A stretch of 64,000 nucleotides of DNA from Hippophae tibetana (GCA_037013495.1 CM072802.1:64818983-64882982), one strand, 5' to 3'; positions 37,201 through 51,628 are shown, counted from the stretch's first letter. The notes: generated by a model from the sequence alone, not told the origin. Numbers and translations: made by a program.

Positions 37201-38677
37201 TTTTACCATGCCAAACCTGATATTTTGTGAGCAATAAATCATAGAGGATGAAAGGAATTGCGTCCAACAAGAACCGACAACATTGGACGAATATTCTATT
37301 TTTCATGATTTTCCAAGATGTCAAAAAATCAGAAAAAATACTTCCCGTGTCCATAAGATTATGAAACTCTCCATTCTGTGATCAAATATTATTCCAAACA
37401 CGTGTGAAAAAAATCACCCAGTCATTCCATCATTTGACACGAGTTTGCCCACGGGGTGTTAGACATGCAAATCAATGCCCCCCACAGTGGCACCCGAAAC
37501 CGCGCATTCCTTGTCTTCTTCGTATTTTACCGTGCCAAACCTGATATTTTGTGAGCAATAAATCATAGAGGATGAAAGGAATTGCGTCCAACAAGAACCG
37601 ACAACTTTAGATGAATATTCTATTTTTCAGGATTTTCCGAGAGTTTAAAAATCACAAAAAATACTTCCCTTGTCCATAAGATTATTAAACTCTCGATTAT
37701 GCGATCAAATATTATTCCAAACATGTGTGCAAAAAATTGCCCAAGAATTCAATCGTTTAACACGAATTTGCCAACGGGGAGTTAGACATGCCTATCAATG
37801 CCCCCCACAATGGCACCCGAAACCGAGCATTCCTTGTTATCTTCGTATTTTACCGTGCCAAACTTGATATTTTGTGAGCAATAAATCATAGAGGATGAAA
37901 GGAATTGCGTCCAACAAGAACCGACAACTTTGGACGCATATTCTATTTTTCATGATTTTCCGAGAGTTCAAAAATAAAAAAAAAATACTTCCTGTGTCCA
38001 TAAGATTATGAAACTCTCCATCATGTGATCAAATATTATTCCAAACACGTGTGCAAAAAATCGCCCAAGAATTCCATCGTTTGACACGACTTTGCCCACG
38101 GGGAGTTAGACATGCCTGTCAATGCCCCTCACAGTGGCACCCGAAAGCGAGCATTCCTTGTCATCTTCGTATTTTTACCGTGCCAAACCTGATATTTTGT
38201 GAGCAATAAATCATAGAGGATGAAAGGAATTGCGTCCAATAAGAACCGAAAACTTTGGACGAATATTCTATTTTTCATGATTGTCCGAGAGTTCAAAAAA
38301 TCACAAAAAATACTTCCTGTGTCCATAAGATTATGAAACTCTCCATTATGTGATCAAATATTATTCCAAACACGTGTGAAAAAAAGTGCCCAAGAATTCC
38401 ATCGTTTGACACGAATTTGCCGACGGGGTGTTGGACATGCCTATCAATGCCCCACACAGTGGCACCCGAAACCGAGCATTCCTTGTCATCTTCGTATTTT
38501 TACCGTGCCAAACCTGATATTTTTTTGAGCAATAAATCATAGATGATGAAAGGAATTACATCCAACAAGAACCGACAACTTTGGACGAATATTCTATTTT
38601 TCATGATTTTCCGAGACATCAAAAAATTACAAAAAGTACTTTTCGTGTCCATAAGATTATGAAACTCTCCATTATGT
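34271..38677. repeat. 14-mer HOR (4,406 bp), copy 2
   Basis: Units start at 34271, 34596, 34922, 35247, 35572, 35895, 36217 (truncated), 36473 (truncated), 36731, 37055, 37380, 37703, 38027 and 38352. It follows copy 1 almost base for base until the last monomer: copy 1 ends h with an E-like then K-like right half (near 34100-34250), whereas copy 2 ends h with M (ATAGATGATG). The near identity over more than 4 kb implies very recent duplication, or an assembly effect. Confidence 0.88.
36217..36730. repeat. Truncated monomer pair T5-T6
   Basis: The T3-T4 pair repeated 4,406 bp downstream (36217-36472 and 36473-36730), with the same GCATGTCATT, CACAGCGTG and CGTAATTTTACC marks. Confidence 0.87.
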
Positions 38678-41600
38678 GATAAAATATTATTCCAAACAGG
38701 TGTGCAAAAAATCGCCCAAGAATTCAATCGTTTCACACGAATTTGCCCACGGGGTGTTAGACATGCCTATCAATGCACCCCACAGTGGCACCCGAAACCG
38801 AGCATTCCTTGTCATCTTCGTATTTTTACCGTGCCAAACCTGATATTTTGTGAGCAATAAATCATAGAGGATGAAAGGAATTGTATCCAACAAGAACCGA
38901 CAACTTTGGTCGAATATTCTATTTTTCATGATTTTCCGAGAGTTCAAAAAATCACAAAAAAATACTTCCATTGTCCATAAGATTATTAAACTCTCCATTA
39001 TGCGATCAAATATTATTCCAACAACGTGTGCAAAAAATCGCCCAGGAATTCCATCATTTGACACGAGTTTGCCCATGGGGTGTTAGACATGCAAATCAAT
39101 GCCCCCTACACTGGCACCCGAAACCGAGCATTCCTTGTCATCTTCGTATTTTTACCGTGCCAAACTTGATATTTTGTGAGGAATAAATCATAGAGGATGA
39201 AAGGAATTGCGTCCAACAAGAACCGACAACTTTGGACGAATATTATATTTTTCATGATTTTCTCACACTTCAAAAAATCAGAAAAAATACTTCCTGTGTC
39301 CATAAGATTATGAAACTCTCCATTATGTTATCAAATATTATTCCAAACACGTGTGAAAAAAATCGCCAAAGAAATCCATCATTTGACACGAGTTTGCCCA
39401 CGGGGTGTTAGACATGCAAACAATGCCCCCCATAGTGGCACCCGAAACCGAGCATTCCTTGTCATCTTCGTATTTTTACCGTGCCAAACCTGATATTTTG
39501 TGAGCAATAAATAATAGAGGATGAAAGGAATTGTGTCCAACAAGAACCGACAACTTTGGACGAATATTGTATTTTTCATGATTGTCCGAGAGTTCAAAAA
39601 ATTAAAAAAAATACTTCCTGTGTCCATAAGATTATGAAACTCTCCATTATGTGATCAAATATTATTCCAAACACGTGTGAAAAAAATAGCCCAAGAATTC
39701 CATCATTTGACACGAGTTTGCCCACGGCGTGTTAGACATGCCTGTCATTCCCCCCACAGTGGCACCCGAAACCGAGCATTCCTTGTCATCTTCGTATTTT
39801 TACCGTGCCAAACCTGATATTTTTTGAGCAATAAATCGTAGAGGATGAAAGGAATTGCGTCCAATAAGAACAGACAACTTTGGACGAATATTGTATTTTC
39901 CACGATTGTCCGAGAGTTCAAAAAACACAAAAAATACTTCCAGTGTCCATAAGATTATGAAACTCTCCTTTATGTGATCAAATATTATTCCAAAAACGTG
40001 TGAAAAAAATCGCCCAAGAATTCCATCGTTTGACACGAATTTGCCGATGGGGTGTTAGACATGCCTATCAATGCCCGACACAGTGGCACCCGAAACCGAG
40101 CATTCCTTGTCATCTTCGTATTTTTACCGTGCCAAACCTGATATTTTGTTAGAAATAAATCATAGAGGATGAAAGGAATTGCGTCCAACAAGAACCGATA
40201 ACTTTGGACGAATATTCTATTTTTCATGATTTTCCGAGACTTCAAAAAATCAGAAAAAATACTTCCTGTGTCCATAAGATTATGAAACTCTCCATTATGT
40301 GATCAAATATTATTCCAAACACGTGTGAAAAAAATCGCCCAAGAATTCCATCATTTGACACGAGTTTGGCCACGGGGTGTTAGACATGCAAACAATGCCC
40401 CCATAGTGGCACCCGAAACCGAGCATTCCTTGTCATCTTCGTATTTTTACCGTGCCAAACCTGATATTTTGTGAGCAATAAATAATAGAGGATGAAAGGA
40501 ATTGTGTCCAACAAGAACCGACAACTTTGGACGAATATTGTATTTTTCATGATTGTCCGAGAGTTCAAAAAATTACAAAAAATACTTCCTGTGTCCATAA
40601 GATTATGAAACTCTCCATTATGTGATCAAATATTATTCCAAACACGTGTGAAAAAAATCGCAGAAGAATTCCATCATTTGACACGAGTTTGGCCACGGGG
40701 TGTTAGACATGCAAACAATGCCCCCCATAGTGGCACCCGAAACCGAGCATTCCTTGTCATCTTCGTATTTTTACCGTGCCAAACCTGATATTTTGTGAGC
40801 AATAAATAATAGAGGATGAAAGGAATTGCGTCCAACAAGAACCGACAACTTTGGACGAATATTGTATTTTTCATGATTGTCCGAGAGTTCAAAAATCACA
40901 AAAAATAATTCCTGTGTCCATAAGATTATGAAACTCTCCATTCTTTGCCCACGGCGTGTTAGACATGCCTGTCATTCCCCCCACAGTGGCACCCGAAACC
41001 GAGCATTCCTTGTCATCTTCGTATTTTTACCGTGGCAAACCTGATATTTTGTGAGAAATAAATCATAGAGGATGAAAGGAATTGCGTCCAACAAGAACCG
41101 ACAACTCTGGACGAATATTCTATTTTTCATGATTTTCCGAGAGTTCAAAAATCACAAAAAATAATTCCTATGTCCATAAGATTATGAAACTCTCCATTCT
41201 TTGCCCACGGCGTGTTAGACATGCCTGTCATTCCCCCCACAGTGGCACCCGAAACCGAGCATTCCTTGTCATCTTCGTAATTTTACCGTGCCAAACCTGA
41301 TATTTTTTGAGCAATAAATCGTAGAGGATGAAAGGAATTGCGTCCAACAAGAACCGACAACTTTGGAATAATATTCTATTTTTCATGATTTTCCAAGAGT
41401 TCAAAAATCACAAAAAATACTTCCTGTGTCCATAAGATTATGAAACTCTCCATTCTATGATCAAATATTATTCCAAACACGTGTGAAAAAAATCGCCCAA
41501 GAATTCCATCGTTTGACATGAATTTGCCCACGGGGTGTTAGACATGCCTATCAATGCCCCCCATAGTGGCACCCAAAACAGAGCATTCCTTGTCATCTTC

Positions 41601-42431
41601 GTATTTTTACCATGCCAAACCTAATATTTTGTGAGGAATAAATCATAGAGGATGAAAGGAATTGCGTCTAACAAGAACGGACAACTCTGGACGAATATTT
41701 TATTTTTCATGATTTTCCGAGAGTTCAAAAATCACAAAAAATAATTCCTGTGTCCATAAGATTATGAAACTCTCCATTCTGTGATCAAATATTATTCCAA
41801 ACACGTGTGAAAAAAATCGCCAAAGAATTCCATCGTTTGACACGAATTTGCCCACGGGGTGTTAGACATGCCTATCAATGCGCCCCACAGTGGCACCCGA
41901 AACCGAGCATTCCTTGTCATCTTCGTATTTTTACCATGCCAAACCTGATATTTTGTGAGCAATAAATCATAGAGGATGAAAGGAATTGCGTCCAACAAGA
42001 ACCGACAACATTGGACGAATATTCTATTTTTCATGATTTTCCAAGATGTCAAAAAATCAGAAAAAATACTTCCCGTGTCCATAAGATTATGAAACTCTCC
42101 ATTCTGTGATCAAATATTATTCCAAACACGTGTGAAAAAAATCACCCAGTCATTCCATCATTTGACACGAGTTTGCCCACGGGGTGTTAGACATGCAAAT
42201 CAATGCCCCCCACAGTGGCACCCGAAACCGCGCATTCCTTGCCTTCTTCGTATTTTACCGTGCCAAACCTGATATTTTGTGAGAAATAAATCATAGAGGA
42301 TGAAAGGAATTAGCGTCCAACAAGAACCGACAACTTTGGACGAATATTCTATTTTTCATGATTTTCCGAGAGTTCAAAAATAACAAAAAATAATTCCTGT
42401 GTCCATAAGATTATGAAACTCTCCATTCTGT
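38678..42431. repeat. Rearranged relative of the 14-mer
   Basis: Units at 38678 (e'N), 39004 (a'K), 39329 (a/c hybrid with B), 39653 (dC), 39976 (gD), 40301 (cB), 40624 (cB), 40945 and 41201 (both truncated), 41459 (fE), 41783 (eG) and 42108 (a). Against the 14-mer it has gained cB monomers of pentamer type and lost jP-iQ-h. Monomer 39329 starts CGCCAAAGAAATCC and then has GCAAACAATG, a switch inside the left module. CCAAAAACGTGTG near 39991 breaks the ACACGTGT palindrome. Confidence 0.82.
40945..41458. repeat. Truncated monomer pair T7-T8
   Basis: A third tandem pair (40945-41200 and 41201-41458) in the rearranged 14-mer relative. It has GCCTGTCATT and CACGGCGTG rather than the derived GCATGTCATT and CACAGCGTG, so it keeps the older state of the pair, but shares CGTAATTTTACC. 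Confidence 0.87.
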
Positions 42432-44377
42432 GATCAAATATTATTCCAAACACGTGTGAAAAAAATAGCCAAAGAATTCCATCGTTTGACACGAATTTGC
42501 CCACGGGGTGTTAGACATGCCTATCAATGCGCCCCACAGTGGCACCCGAAACCGAGCATTCCTTGTCATCTTCTTTTTTTTACCATGCCAAACCAGATAT
42601 TTTGTGAGCAATAAATCATAGAGGATGAAAGGAATTGTATCCAACAAGAACCGACAACTTTGGTCGAATATTCTATTTTTCATGATTTTCCGAGAGTTCA
42701 AAAAATCACAAAAAAATACTTCCATTGTCCATAAGATTATTAAACTCTCCATTATGCGATCAAATATTATTCCAACAACGTGTGCAAAAAATCGCCCAGG
42801 AATTCCATCATTTGACACGAGTTTGCCCATGGGGTGTTAGACATGCAAATCAATGCCCCCTACACTGGCACCCGAAACCGAGCATTCCTTGTCATCTTCG
42901 TATTTTTACCGTGCCAAACTTGATATTTTGTGAGGAATAAATCATAGAGGATGAAAGGAATTGCGTCCAACAAGAACCGACAACTTTGGACGAATATTCT
43001 ATTTTTCATGATTTTCTCACACTTCAAAAAATCAGAAAAAATACTTCCTGTGTCCATAAGATTATGAAACTCTCCATTATGTTATCAAATATTATTCCAA
43101 ACACGTGTGAAAAAAATCGCCAAAGAAATCCATCATTTGACACGAGTTTGCCCACGGGGTGTTAGACATGCAAATCAATGCCCCCCACAGTGGCACCCGA
43201 AACCGAGCATTCCTTGTCATCTTCTGATTTTTACCGTGCCAAACCTGATATTTTGTGAGCAATAAATCATAGAGGATGAAAGGAATTGCGTCCAACAAGA
43301 ACCGACAACTTTGGACGAATATTCTATTTTTCATGATTTTCCGAGACTTCAAAAAATCAGAAAAAATACTTCTTGTGTCCATAAGATTATGAAACTCTCC
43401 ATTATGTGATCAAATATTATTCCAAACACGTGTGAAAAAAATCGCCCAAAAATTCCATCATTTGACACGAGTTTGCCCACGGCGTGTTAGACATGCCTGT
43501 CATTCCCCCCACAGTGGCACCCGAAACCGAGCATTCCTTGTCATCTTCGTATTTTTACCGTGCCAAACCTGATATTTTTTGAGCAATAAATCGTAGAGGA
43601 TGAAAGGAATTGCGTCCAATAAGAACAGACAACTTTGGACGAATATTGTATTTTCCATGATTGACCGAGAGTTCAAAAAACACAAAAAATACTTCCAGTG
43701 TCCATAAGATTATGAAACTCTCCTTTATGTGATCAAATATTATTCCAAACACGTGTGAAAAAAATCGCCCAAGAATTCCATCGTTTGACACGAATTTGCC
43801 GATGGGGTGTTAGACATGCCTATCAATGCCCGACACAGTGGCACCCGAAACCGAGCATTCCTTGTCATCTTCGTATTTTTACCGTGCCAAACCTGATATT
43901 TTGTTAGAAATAAATCATAGAGGATGAAAGGAATTGCGTCCACAAGAACCGACAACTTTGGACGAATATTCTATTTTTCATGATTTTCCGAGACTTCAAA
44001 AAATCAGAAAAATACTTCCTGTGTCCATAAGATTATGAAACTCTCCATTATGTGATCAAATATTATTCCAAACACGTGTGAAAAAAATCGCCCAAGAATT
44101 CCATCATTTGACACGAGTTTGGCCACGGGGTGTTAGAAATGCAAACAATGCCCCCCATAGTGGCACCCGAAACCGAGCATTCCTTGTCATCTTCGTATTT
44201 TTACCGTGCCAAACCTGATATTTTGTGAGCAATAAATAATAGAGGATGAAAGGAATTGTGTCCAACAAGAACCGACAACTTTGGACGAATATTGTATTTT
44301 TCATGATTGTCCGAGAGTTCAAAAAATTACAAAAAATACTTCCTGTGTCCATAAGAATATGAAACTCTCCATTATGT
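42432..44377. repeat. Hexamer-length segment e/N-a'K-aA-dC-gD-cB
   Basis: Monomers at 42432, 42758, 43083, 43408, 43731 and 44054. Most landmarks lie 3,754-3,755 bp after those at 38678-40300. The first is a chimera: e-left of the eG class (GCCAAAGAATTCC, TGCGCCCC) with right module N, and it carries a private TTCTTTTTTTTACC near 42572. A one-base loss in GTCCACAAG near 43942 is shared with 46723. Confidence 0.8.
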
Positions 44378-45346
44378 GATCAAATATTATTCCAAACACG
44401 TGTGAAAAAAATCGCCCAAGAATTCCATCATTTGACACGAGTTTGCACACGGGGTGTTAGACATGCAAATCAATACCCCCCACAGTGGCACCCGAAACCG
44501 AGCATTCGTTGTCATCTTCGTATTTTTTCCGTGGCAAACCTAATATTTTGTGTGGAATAAAACATAGAGGATGAAAGGAATTGCGTCCAACAAGAACCGA
44601 CAACTCTGGACGAATATTCTATTTTTCATGATTTTCCGAGAGTTCAAAAATCACAAAAAAAATTCCTGTGTCCATAAGATTATGAAATTCTCCATTCTGT
44701 GATCAAATATTATTTCAAACACGTGTGAAAAAAATCGCCCAAGAATTCCATCGTTTGACACGAATTTGCCCACGGGGTGATAGACATGCCTATCAATGCC
44801 CCCCACAGTTGCACCCGAAATCGAGCATTCCTTGTCATCTTCGTATTTTTACCGTGCCAAACCTGATATTTTGTGAGGAATAAATCATAGAGGATGAAAG
44901 GAATTGCGTCCAACAAGAACCGACAACTTTGGACTAATATTCTATTTTTCCTGATTTTTCGAGAGTTCAAAAATCACAAAAAATAATTCCTGTGTCCATA
45001 AGATTATGAAACTCTCCATTCTGTGATCAAATATTATTCCAAACACGTGTGAAAAAAATCGCCCAAGAATTTCATCGTTTGACATGAATTTGCCCACGGG
45101 GTGTTAGACATGCCTATCAATGCTCCCGACAGTGGCACCCAAAACCGAGCATTCCTTGTCATCTTCGTATTTTTACCGTGCCAAACCTTATATTTTGTGA
45201 GAAATAAATCATAGAGGATGAAAGGAATTGCATCCAACAAGAACCGACAACTCTAGACGAATATTCTATTTTTCATGATTTTCCGAGAGTTCAAAAATCA
45301 CAAAAAATAATTCCTGTGTCCATAAGATTATGAAACTCTCCATTCT

Positions 45347-45605
45347 TTGCCCACGGCGAGTTAGACATGCCTGTCATTCCCCCCACAGTGGCACCCGAAA
45401 CCGAGCATTCCTTGTCATCTTCGTATTTTTACCGTGCCAAACCTGATATTTTTTGAGCAATAAATCGTAGAGGATGAAAGGAATTGCGTCCAATAAGAAC
45501 AGACAACTTTGGACGAATATTGTATTTTCCATGATTGTCCGAGAGTTCAAAAAATCACAAAAAATACTTCCAGTGTCCATAAGATTATGAAACTCTCCTT
45601 TATGT
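45347..45605. repeat. Truncated monomer T9
   Basis: Same junction, followed by CACGGCGAG instead of CACGGCGTG and a complete C right half. The GCGAG mark is shared only with T10 and T11. Confidence 0.86.
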
Positions 45606-46252
45606 GATCAAATATTATTCCAAACACGTGTGAAAAAAATCGCCCAAGAATTCCATCGTTTGACACGAATTTGCCGATGGGGTGTTAGACATGCCTATCA
45701 ATGCCCGACACAGTGGCACCCGAAACCGAGCATTCTTTGTCATCTTCGTATTTTTACCGTGCCAAACCTGATATTTTGTGAGAAATAAATCATAGAGGAT
45801 GAAAGGAATTGCGTCCAACAAGAACCGACAACTTTGGACGAATATTCTATTTTTCCTGATTTTTCGAGACTTCAAAAAATCAGAAAAAATACTTCCTGTG
45901 TCCATAAGATTATGAAACTCTCCATTATGTGATAAAATATTATTCCAAACACGTGTGAAAAAAATCGCCCAAGAATTCCATCATTTGACACGAGTTTGCA
46001 CACGGGGTGTTAGACATGCAAATCAATACCCCCCACAGTGGCACCCGAAACCGAGCATTCCTTGTCATCTTCATATTTTTACCGTGCCAAACCTTATATT
46101 TTGTGAGAAATAAATCATAGAGGATGAAAGGAATTGCGTCCAACAAGAACCGACAACTCTGGACGAATATTCTATTTTTCATGATTTTCCGAGAGTTCAA
46201 AAATCCCAAAAAATAATTCCTGTGTCCATAAGATTATGAAACTCTCCATTCT

Positions 46253-46511
46253 TTGCCCACGGCGAGTTAGACATGCCTGTCATTCCCCCCACAGTGGCAC
46301 CCGAAACCGAGCATTCCTTGTCATCTTCGTATTTTTACCGTGCCAAACCTGATATTTTTTGAGCAATAAATCGTAGAGGATGAAAGGAATTGCGTCCAAT
46401 AAGAACAAACAACTTTGGATGAATATTGTATTTTCCATGATTGTCCGAGAGTTCAAAAAATCACAAAAAATACTTCCAGTGTCCATAAGATTATGAAACT
46501 CTCCTTTATGT
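46253..46511. repeat. Truncated monomer T10
   Basis: Same junction with the GCGAG mark. The C right half has AACAAACAAC and TTGGATG, CpG-type and other private changes. Confidence 0.86.
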
Positions 46512-46835
46512 GATCAAATATTATTCCAAACACGTGTGAAAAAAATCGCCCAAGAATTCCATCGTTTGACACGAATTTGCCGATGGGGTGTTAGACATGC
46601 CTATCAATGCCCGACACAGTGGCACCCGAAACCGAGCATTCCTTGTCATCTTCGTATTTTTACCGTGCCAAACCTGATATTTTGTTAGAAATAAATCATA
46701 GAGGATGAAAGGAATTGCGTCCACAAGAACCGACAACTTTGGACGAATATTGTATTTTTCATGATTGTCCGAGAGTTCAAAAAATTACAAAAAATACTTC
46801 CTGTGTCCATAAGAATATGAAACTCTCCATTATGT

Positions 46836-49682
46836 GATCAAATATTATTCCAAACACGTGTGAAAAAAATCGCCCAAGAATTCCATCATTTGACACGAGT
46901 TTGCACACGGGGTGTTAGACATGCAAATCAATACCCCCCACAGTGGCACCCGAAACCGAGCATTCCTTGTCATCTTCGTATTTTTTCCGTGCCAAACCTA
47001 ATATTTTGTGTGGAATAAAACATAGAGGATGAAAGGAATTGCGTCCAACAAGAACCGACAACTCTGGACGAATATTCTATTTTTCATGATTTTCCGAGAG
47101 TTCAAAAATCACAAAAAAAATTCCTGTGTCCATAAGATTATGAAATTCTCCATTCTGTGATCAAATATTATTTCAAACACGTGTCAAAAAATCGCCCAAG
47201 AATTCCATCGTTTGACACGAATTTGCCCACGGGGTGTTAGACATGCCTATCAATGCCCCCCACAGTTGCACCCGAAATCGAGCATTCCTTGTCATCTTCG
47301 TATTTTTACCGTGCCAAACCTGATATTTTGTGAGGAATAAATCATAGAGGATGAAAGGAATTGCGTCCAACAAGAACCGACAACTTTGGACTAATATTCT
47401 ATTTTTCATGATTTTCCGAGAGTTCAAAAATCACAAAAAATACTTCCTGTGTCCATAAGATTATGAAACTCTCCATTCTGTGGTCAAATATTATTCCAAA
47501 CACGTGTGAAAAAAATCGCCCAAGAATTTCATCGTTTGACATGAATTTGCCCACGGGGTGTTAGACATGCCTATCAATGCTCCCGACAGTGGCACCCGAA
47601 ACCGAGCATTCCTTGTCATCTTCATATTTTTACCGTGCCAAACCTTATATTTTGTGAGAAATAAATCATAGAGGATGAAAGGAATTGCGTCCAACAAGAA
47701 CCGACAACTCTGGACGAATATTCTATTTTTCATGATTTTCCGAGAGTTCAAAAATCACAAAAAATAATTCCTGTGTCCATAAGATTATGAAACTCTCCAT
47801 TCTTTGCCCACGGCGAGTTAGACATGCCTGTCATTCCCCCCACAGTGGCACCCGAAACCGAGCATTCCTTGTCATCTTCGTATTTTTACCGTGCCAAACC
47901 TGATATTTTTTGAGCAATAAATCGTAGAGGATGAAAGGAATTGCGTCCAATAAGAACAGACAACTTTGGACGAATATTGTATTTTCCATGATTGTCCGAG
48001 AGTTCAAAAAATCACAAAAAATACTTCCAGTGTCCATAAGATTATGAAACTCTCCTTTATGTGATCAAATATTATTCCAAACACGTGTGAAAAAAATCGC
48101 CCAAGAATTCCATCGTTTGACACGAATTTGCCGATGGGGTGTTAGACATGCCTATCAATGCCCGACACAGTGGCACCCGAAACCGAGCATTCTTTGTCAT
48201 CTTCGTATTTTTACCGTGCCAAACCTGATATTTTGTGAGAAATAAATCATAGAGGATGAAAGGAATTGCGTCCAACAAGAACCGACAACTTTGGACGAAT
48301 ATTCTATTTTTCATGATTTTTCGAGACTTCAAAAAATCAGAAAAAATACTTCCTGTGTCCATAAGATTATGAAACTCTCCATTATGTGATAAAATATTAT
48401 TCCAAACACGTGGGAAAAAAATCGCCCAAGAATTCCATCATTTGACACGAGTTTGGCCACGGGGTGTTAGACATGCAAACAATGCCCCCCATTGTGGCAC
48501 CCGAAACCGAGCATTCCTTGTCATCTTCGTATTTTTACCGTGCCAAACCTGATATTTTATGAGAAATAAATAATAGAGGATGAAAGGAATTGCGTCCAAC
48601 AAGAACCGACAACTTTGGACGAATATTGTATTTTTCATGATTGTCCGAGAGTTCAAAAAATTACAAAAAATACTTCCTGTGTCCATAAGATTATGAAACT
48701 CTCCATTATGTGATCAAATATTATTCCAAACACGTGTGAAAAAAATCTCCCAAGAATTCCATCATTTGACACGAGTTTGCACACGGGGTGTTAGACATGC
48801 AAATCAATACCCCCACAGTGGCACCCGAAACCGAGCATTCCTTGTCATCTTCGTATTTTTACCGTGCCAAACCTAATATTTTGTGTGGAATAAATCATAG
48901 AGGATGAAAGAAATTGCGTCCAACAAGAACCGATAACTCTGGACGAATATTCTATTTTTCATGATTTTCCGAGAGTTCAAAAATCACAAAAAAATATTCC
49001 TGTGTCCATAAGATTATGAAATTCTCCATTCTGTGATCAAATATTATTCCAAACACGTGTGAAAAAAATCGCCCAAGAATTCCATCGTTTCACACGAATT
49101 TTCCCACGGGGTGTTAGACATGCCTATCAATGCCCCCCACAGTGGCACCCGAAATCGAGCATTCCTTGTCATCTTCGTATTTTTACCGTGCCAAACCTGA
49201 TATTTTGTGAGGAATAAATCCTAGAGGATGGAAGGAATTGCGTCCAACAAGAACCGACAACTTTGGACTAATATTCTATTTTTCATGATTTTCCGAGAGT
49301 TTAAAAATCACAAAAAATAATTCCTGTGTCCATAAGATTATGAAACTCTCCATTCTGTGATCAAATATTATTCCAAACACGTGTGAAAAAAATCGCCAAA
49401 GAATTCCATCGTTTGACACGAATTTGCCCACGGGGTGTTAGACATGCCTATCAATGCCCCCCACAGTGGCACCCGAAACCGAGCATTCCTTGTCATCTTC
49501 GTATTTTTACCATGCCAAACCTGATATTTTGTGAGCAATAAATCATAGAGGATGAAAGGAATTGAGTCCAACAAGAACCGAAACTTTGGACGAATATTCT
49601 ATTTTTCATGATTTTCCGAGACTTCAAAAAATCAGAAAAAATACTTCTTGTGTCCATAAGATTATGAAACTCTCCATTCTGT
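46836..49682. repeat. 2,457-bp unit, partial second copy and exit
   Basis: Units at 46836 (bE), 47159 (eH), 47482 (f), 47804 (truncated dC), 48063 (g), 48388 (cB), 48712 (bE), 49035 (eH) and 49359 (e with an A right half). The first five match 44378-45930. The register site is GGTCAAAT at 47482 and GATAAAAT at 48388. Near 47180 CACGTGTCAAAAAATC is shortened by two bases. From 48712 private changes increase (TCTCCCAAG, GATAACTCTGG, AATCCTAGAGGATGG), as at a block edge. Confidence 0.78.
47804..48062. repeat. Truncated monomer T11
   Basis: Same junction with the GCGAG mark, 2,457 bp after T9, with a complete C right half. Confidence 0.86.
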
Positions 49683-51628
49683 GATCAAATATTATTCCAA
49701 ACACGTGTGAAAAAAATCGCCCAAGAATTCCATCATTTGACACGAGTTTGCCCACGGGGTGTTAGACATGCCTGTCATTCCCCCCACAGTGGCACCCGAA
49801 ACCGAGCATTCCTTGTCATCTTTTTATTTTTACCGTACCAAACCTGATATTTTGTGAGAAATAAATCATAGAGGATGAAAGGAATTGCGTCCAATAAGAA
49901 CCGACAACTTTGGACGAATATTCTATTTTTCATGATTGTCCGAGAGTTCAAAAAATCACAAAAAATACTTCCTGTGTGCATAAGATTATGAAACTCTCCA
50001 TTATGTGATCAAATATTATTCCAAACACGTGTGAAAAAAATCACCAAAGAATTCCATCGTTTGACACGAGTTTGCCCACGGGGTGTTAGACATGCAAATC
50101 AATGCCCCCCATAGTGGCACACAAAACCGAGCATTCCTTGTCATCTTCGTATTTTTACCGTGCCAAACCTGATATTTTGTGAGCAATAAATCATAGAGGA
50201 TGAAAGGAATTGCATCCAACAAGAACCGACAACTTTGGACGAATATTCTATTTTTCATGATTTTCCGAGACTTCAAAAAATCAGAAAAAATACTTCTTGT
50301 GTCCATAAGATTATGAAACTCTCCATTATGTGATCAAATATTATTCCAAACACGTGTGAAAAAAATCGCCCAAGAATTCCATCATTTGACACGAGTTTGC
50401 CCACGGGGTGCTAGACATGCCTGTCATTCCCCCCACAGTGGCACCCGAAACCGAGCATTCCTTGTCATCTTCGTATTTTTACCGTACCAAACCTGATATT
50501 TTGTGAGCAATAAATCATAGAGGATGAAAGGAATTGCGTCCAATAAGAACCGACAACTTTAAACGAATATTCTATTTTTCATGATTGTCCGAGAGTTCAA
50601 AAAATAAAAAAAAATACTTCCTGTGTGCATTAGATTATGAAACTCTCCATCATGTGATCAAATATTATTCCAAACACGTGTGCAAAAAATCGCCCAAGAA
50701 TTCCATCGTTTGACACGACTTTGCCCACGGGGAGTTAGACATGCCTGTCAATGCCCCTCACAGTGGCACCCGAAAGCGAGCATTCCTTGTCATCTTCGTA
50801 TTTTTACCGTGCCAAACCTGATATTTTGTGAGCAATAAATCATAGAGGATGAAAGGAATTGCGTCCAATAAGAACCGAAAACTTTGGACGAATATTCTAT
50901 TTTTCATGATTGTCCGAGAGTTCAAAAAATCACAAAAAATACCTCCTGTGTCCATAAGATTATGAAACTCTCCATTATGTGATCAAATATTATTCCAAAC
51001 ACGTGTGAAAAAAAGGGCCCAAGAATTCCATCATTTGACACGAGTTTGCCCACGGGGTGTTAGACATGCCTGTCATTCCCCCCACAGTGGCACCCGAAAC
51101 CGAGCATTCCTTGTCATCTTTGTATTTTTACCGTACCAAACCTGATATTTTGTGAGCAATAAATCATAGAGGATGAAAGGAATTGCGTCCAATAAGAACC
51201 GACAACTTTGGACGAATATTCTATTTTTCATGATTGTCCGAGAGTTCAAAAAATCACAAAAAATACTTCCTGTGTGCATAAGATTATGAAACTCTCCATT
51301 ATGTGATCAAATATTATTCCAAACACGTGTGAAAAAATCACCAAAGAATTCCATCGTTTGACACGAGTTTGCCCACGGGGTGTTAGACATGCAAATCAAT
51401 GCCCCCCACAGTGGCACACGAAACCGAGCATTCCTTGTCATCTTCGTATTTTTACCGTGCCAAACCTAATATTTTGTGAGCAATAAATCATAGAGGATGA
51501 AAGGAATTGCTTCCAACAAGAACCGACAACTTTGGACGAATATTCTATTTTTCATGATTTTCCGAGACTTCAAAAAATCAGAAAAAATACTTCTTGTGTC
51601 CATAAGATTATGAAACTCTCCATTATGT
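49683..51628. repeat. Shortened forerunners of the hexamer
   Basis: Monomers at 49683 and 50007 form one short unit (d-like plus the GGCACACAAAACC a-type). Monomers at 50332, 50656, 50981 and 51305 form a four-monomer unit of 1,297 bp. Compared with the hexamer the four-monomer unit lacks two monomers. Monomer 50981 starts with the h tip (AAAAAAGGGCCCAAG) but continues as d (CATTTGACACGAG, CTGTCATT), so the deletion junction lies between about 51020 and 51040. Confidence 0.82.

Larger units (their letters stand above)
44378..46835. repeat. 2,457-bp unit, copy 1
   Basis: Units at 44378 (bE), 44701 (eH), 45025 (f, GCTCCCGACAG), 45347 (truncated dC), 45606 (g), 45931 (b left with the 24811-type right half, CTTATATT), 46253 (truncated dC) and 46512 (g with D then B). 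The middle monomer 45931 is a clear chimera. Landmarks recur 2,457-2,458 bp downstream at 46836, 47159, 47482, 47804 and 48063. Confidence 0.82.
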
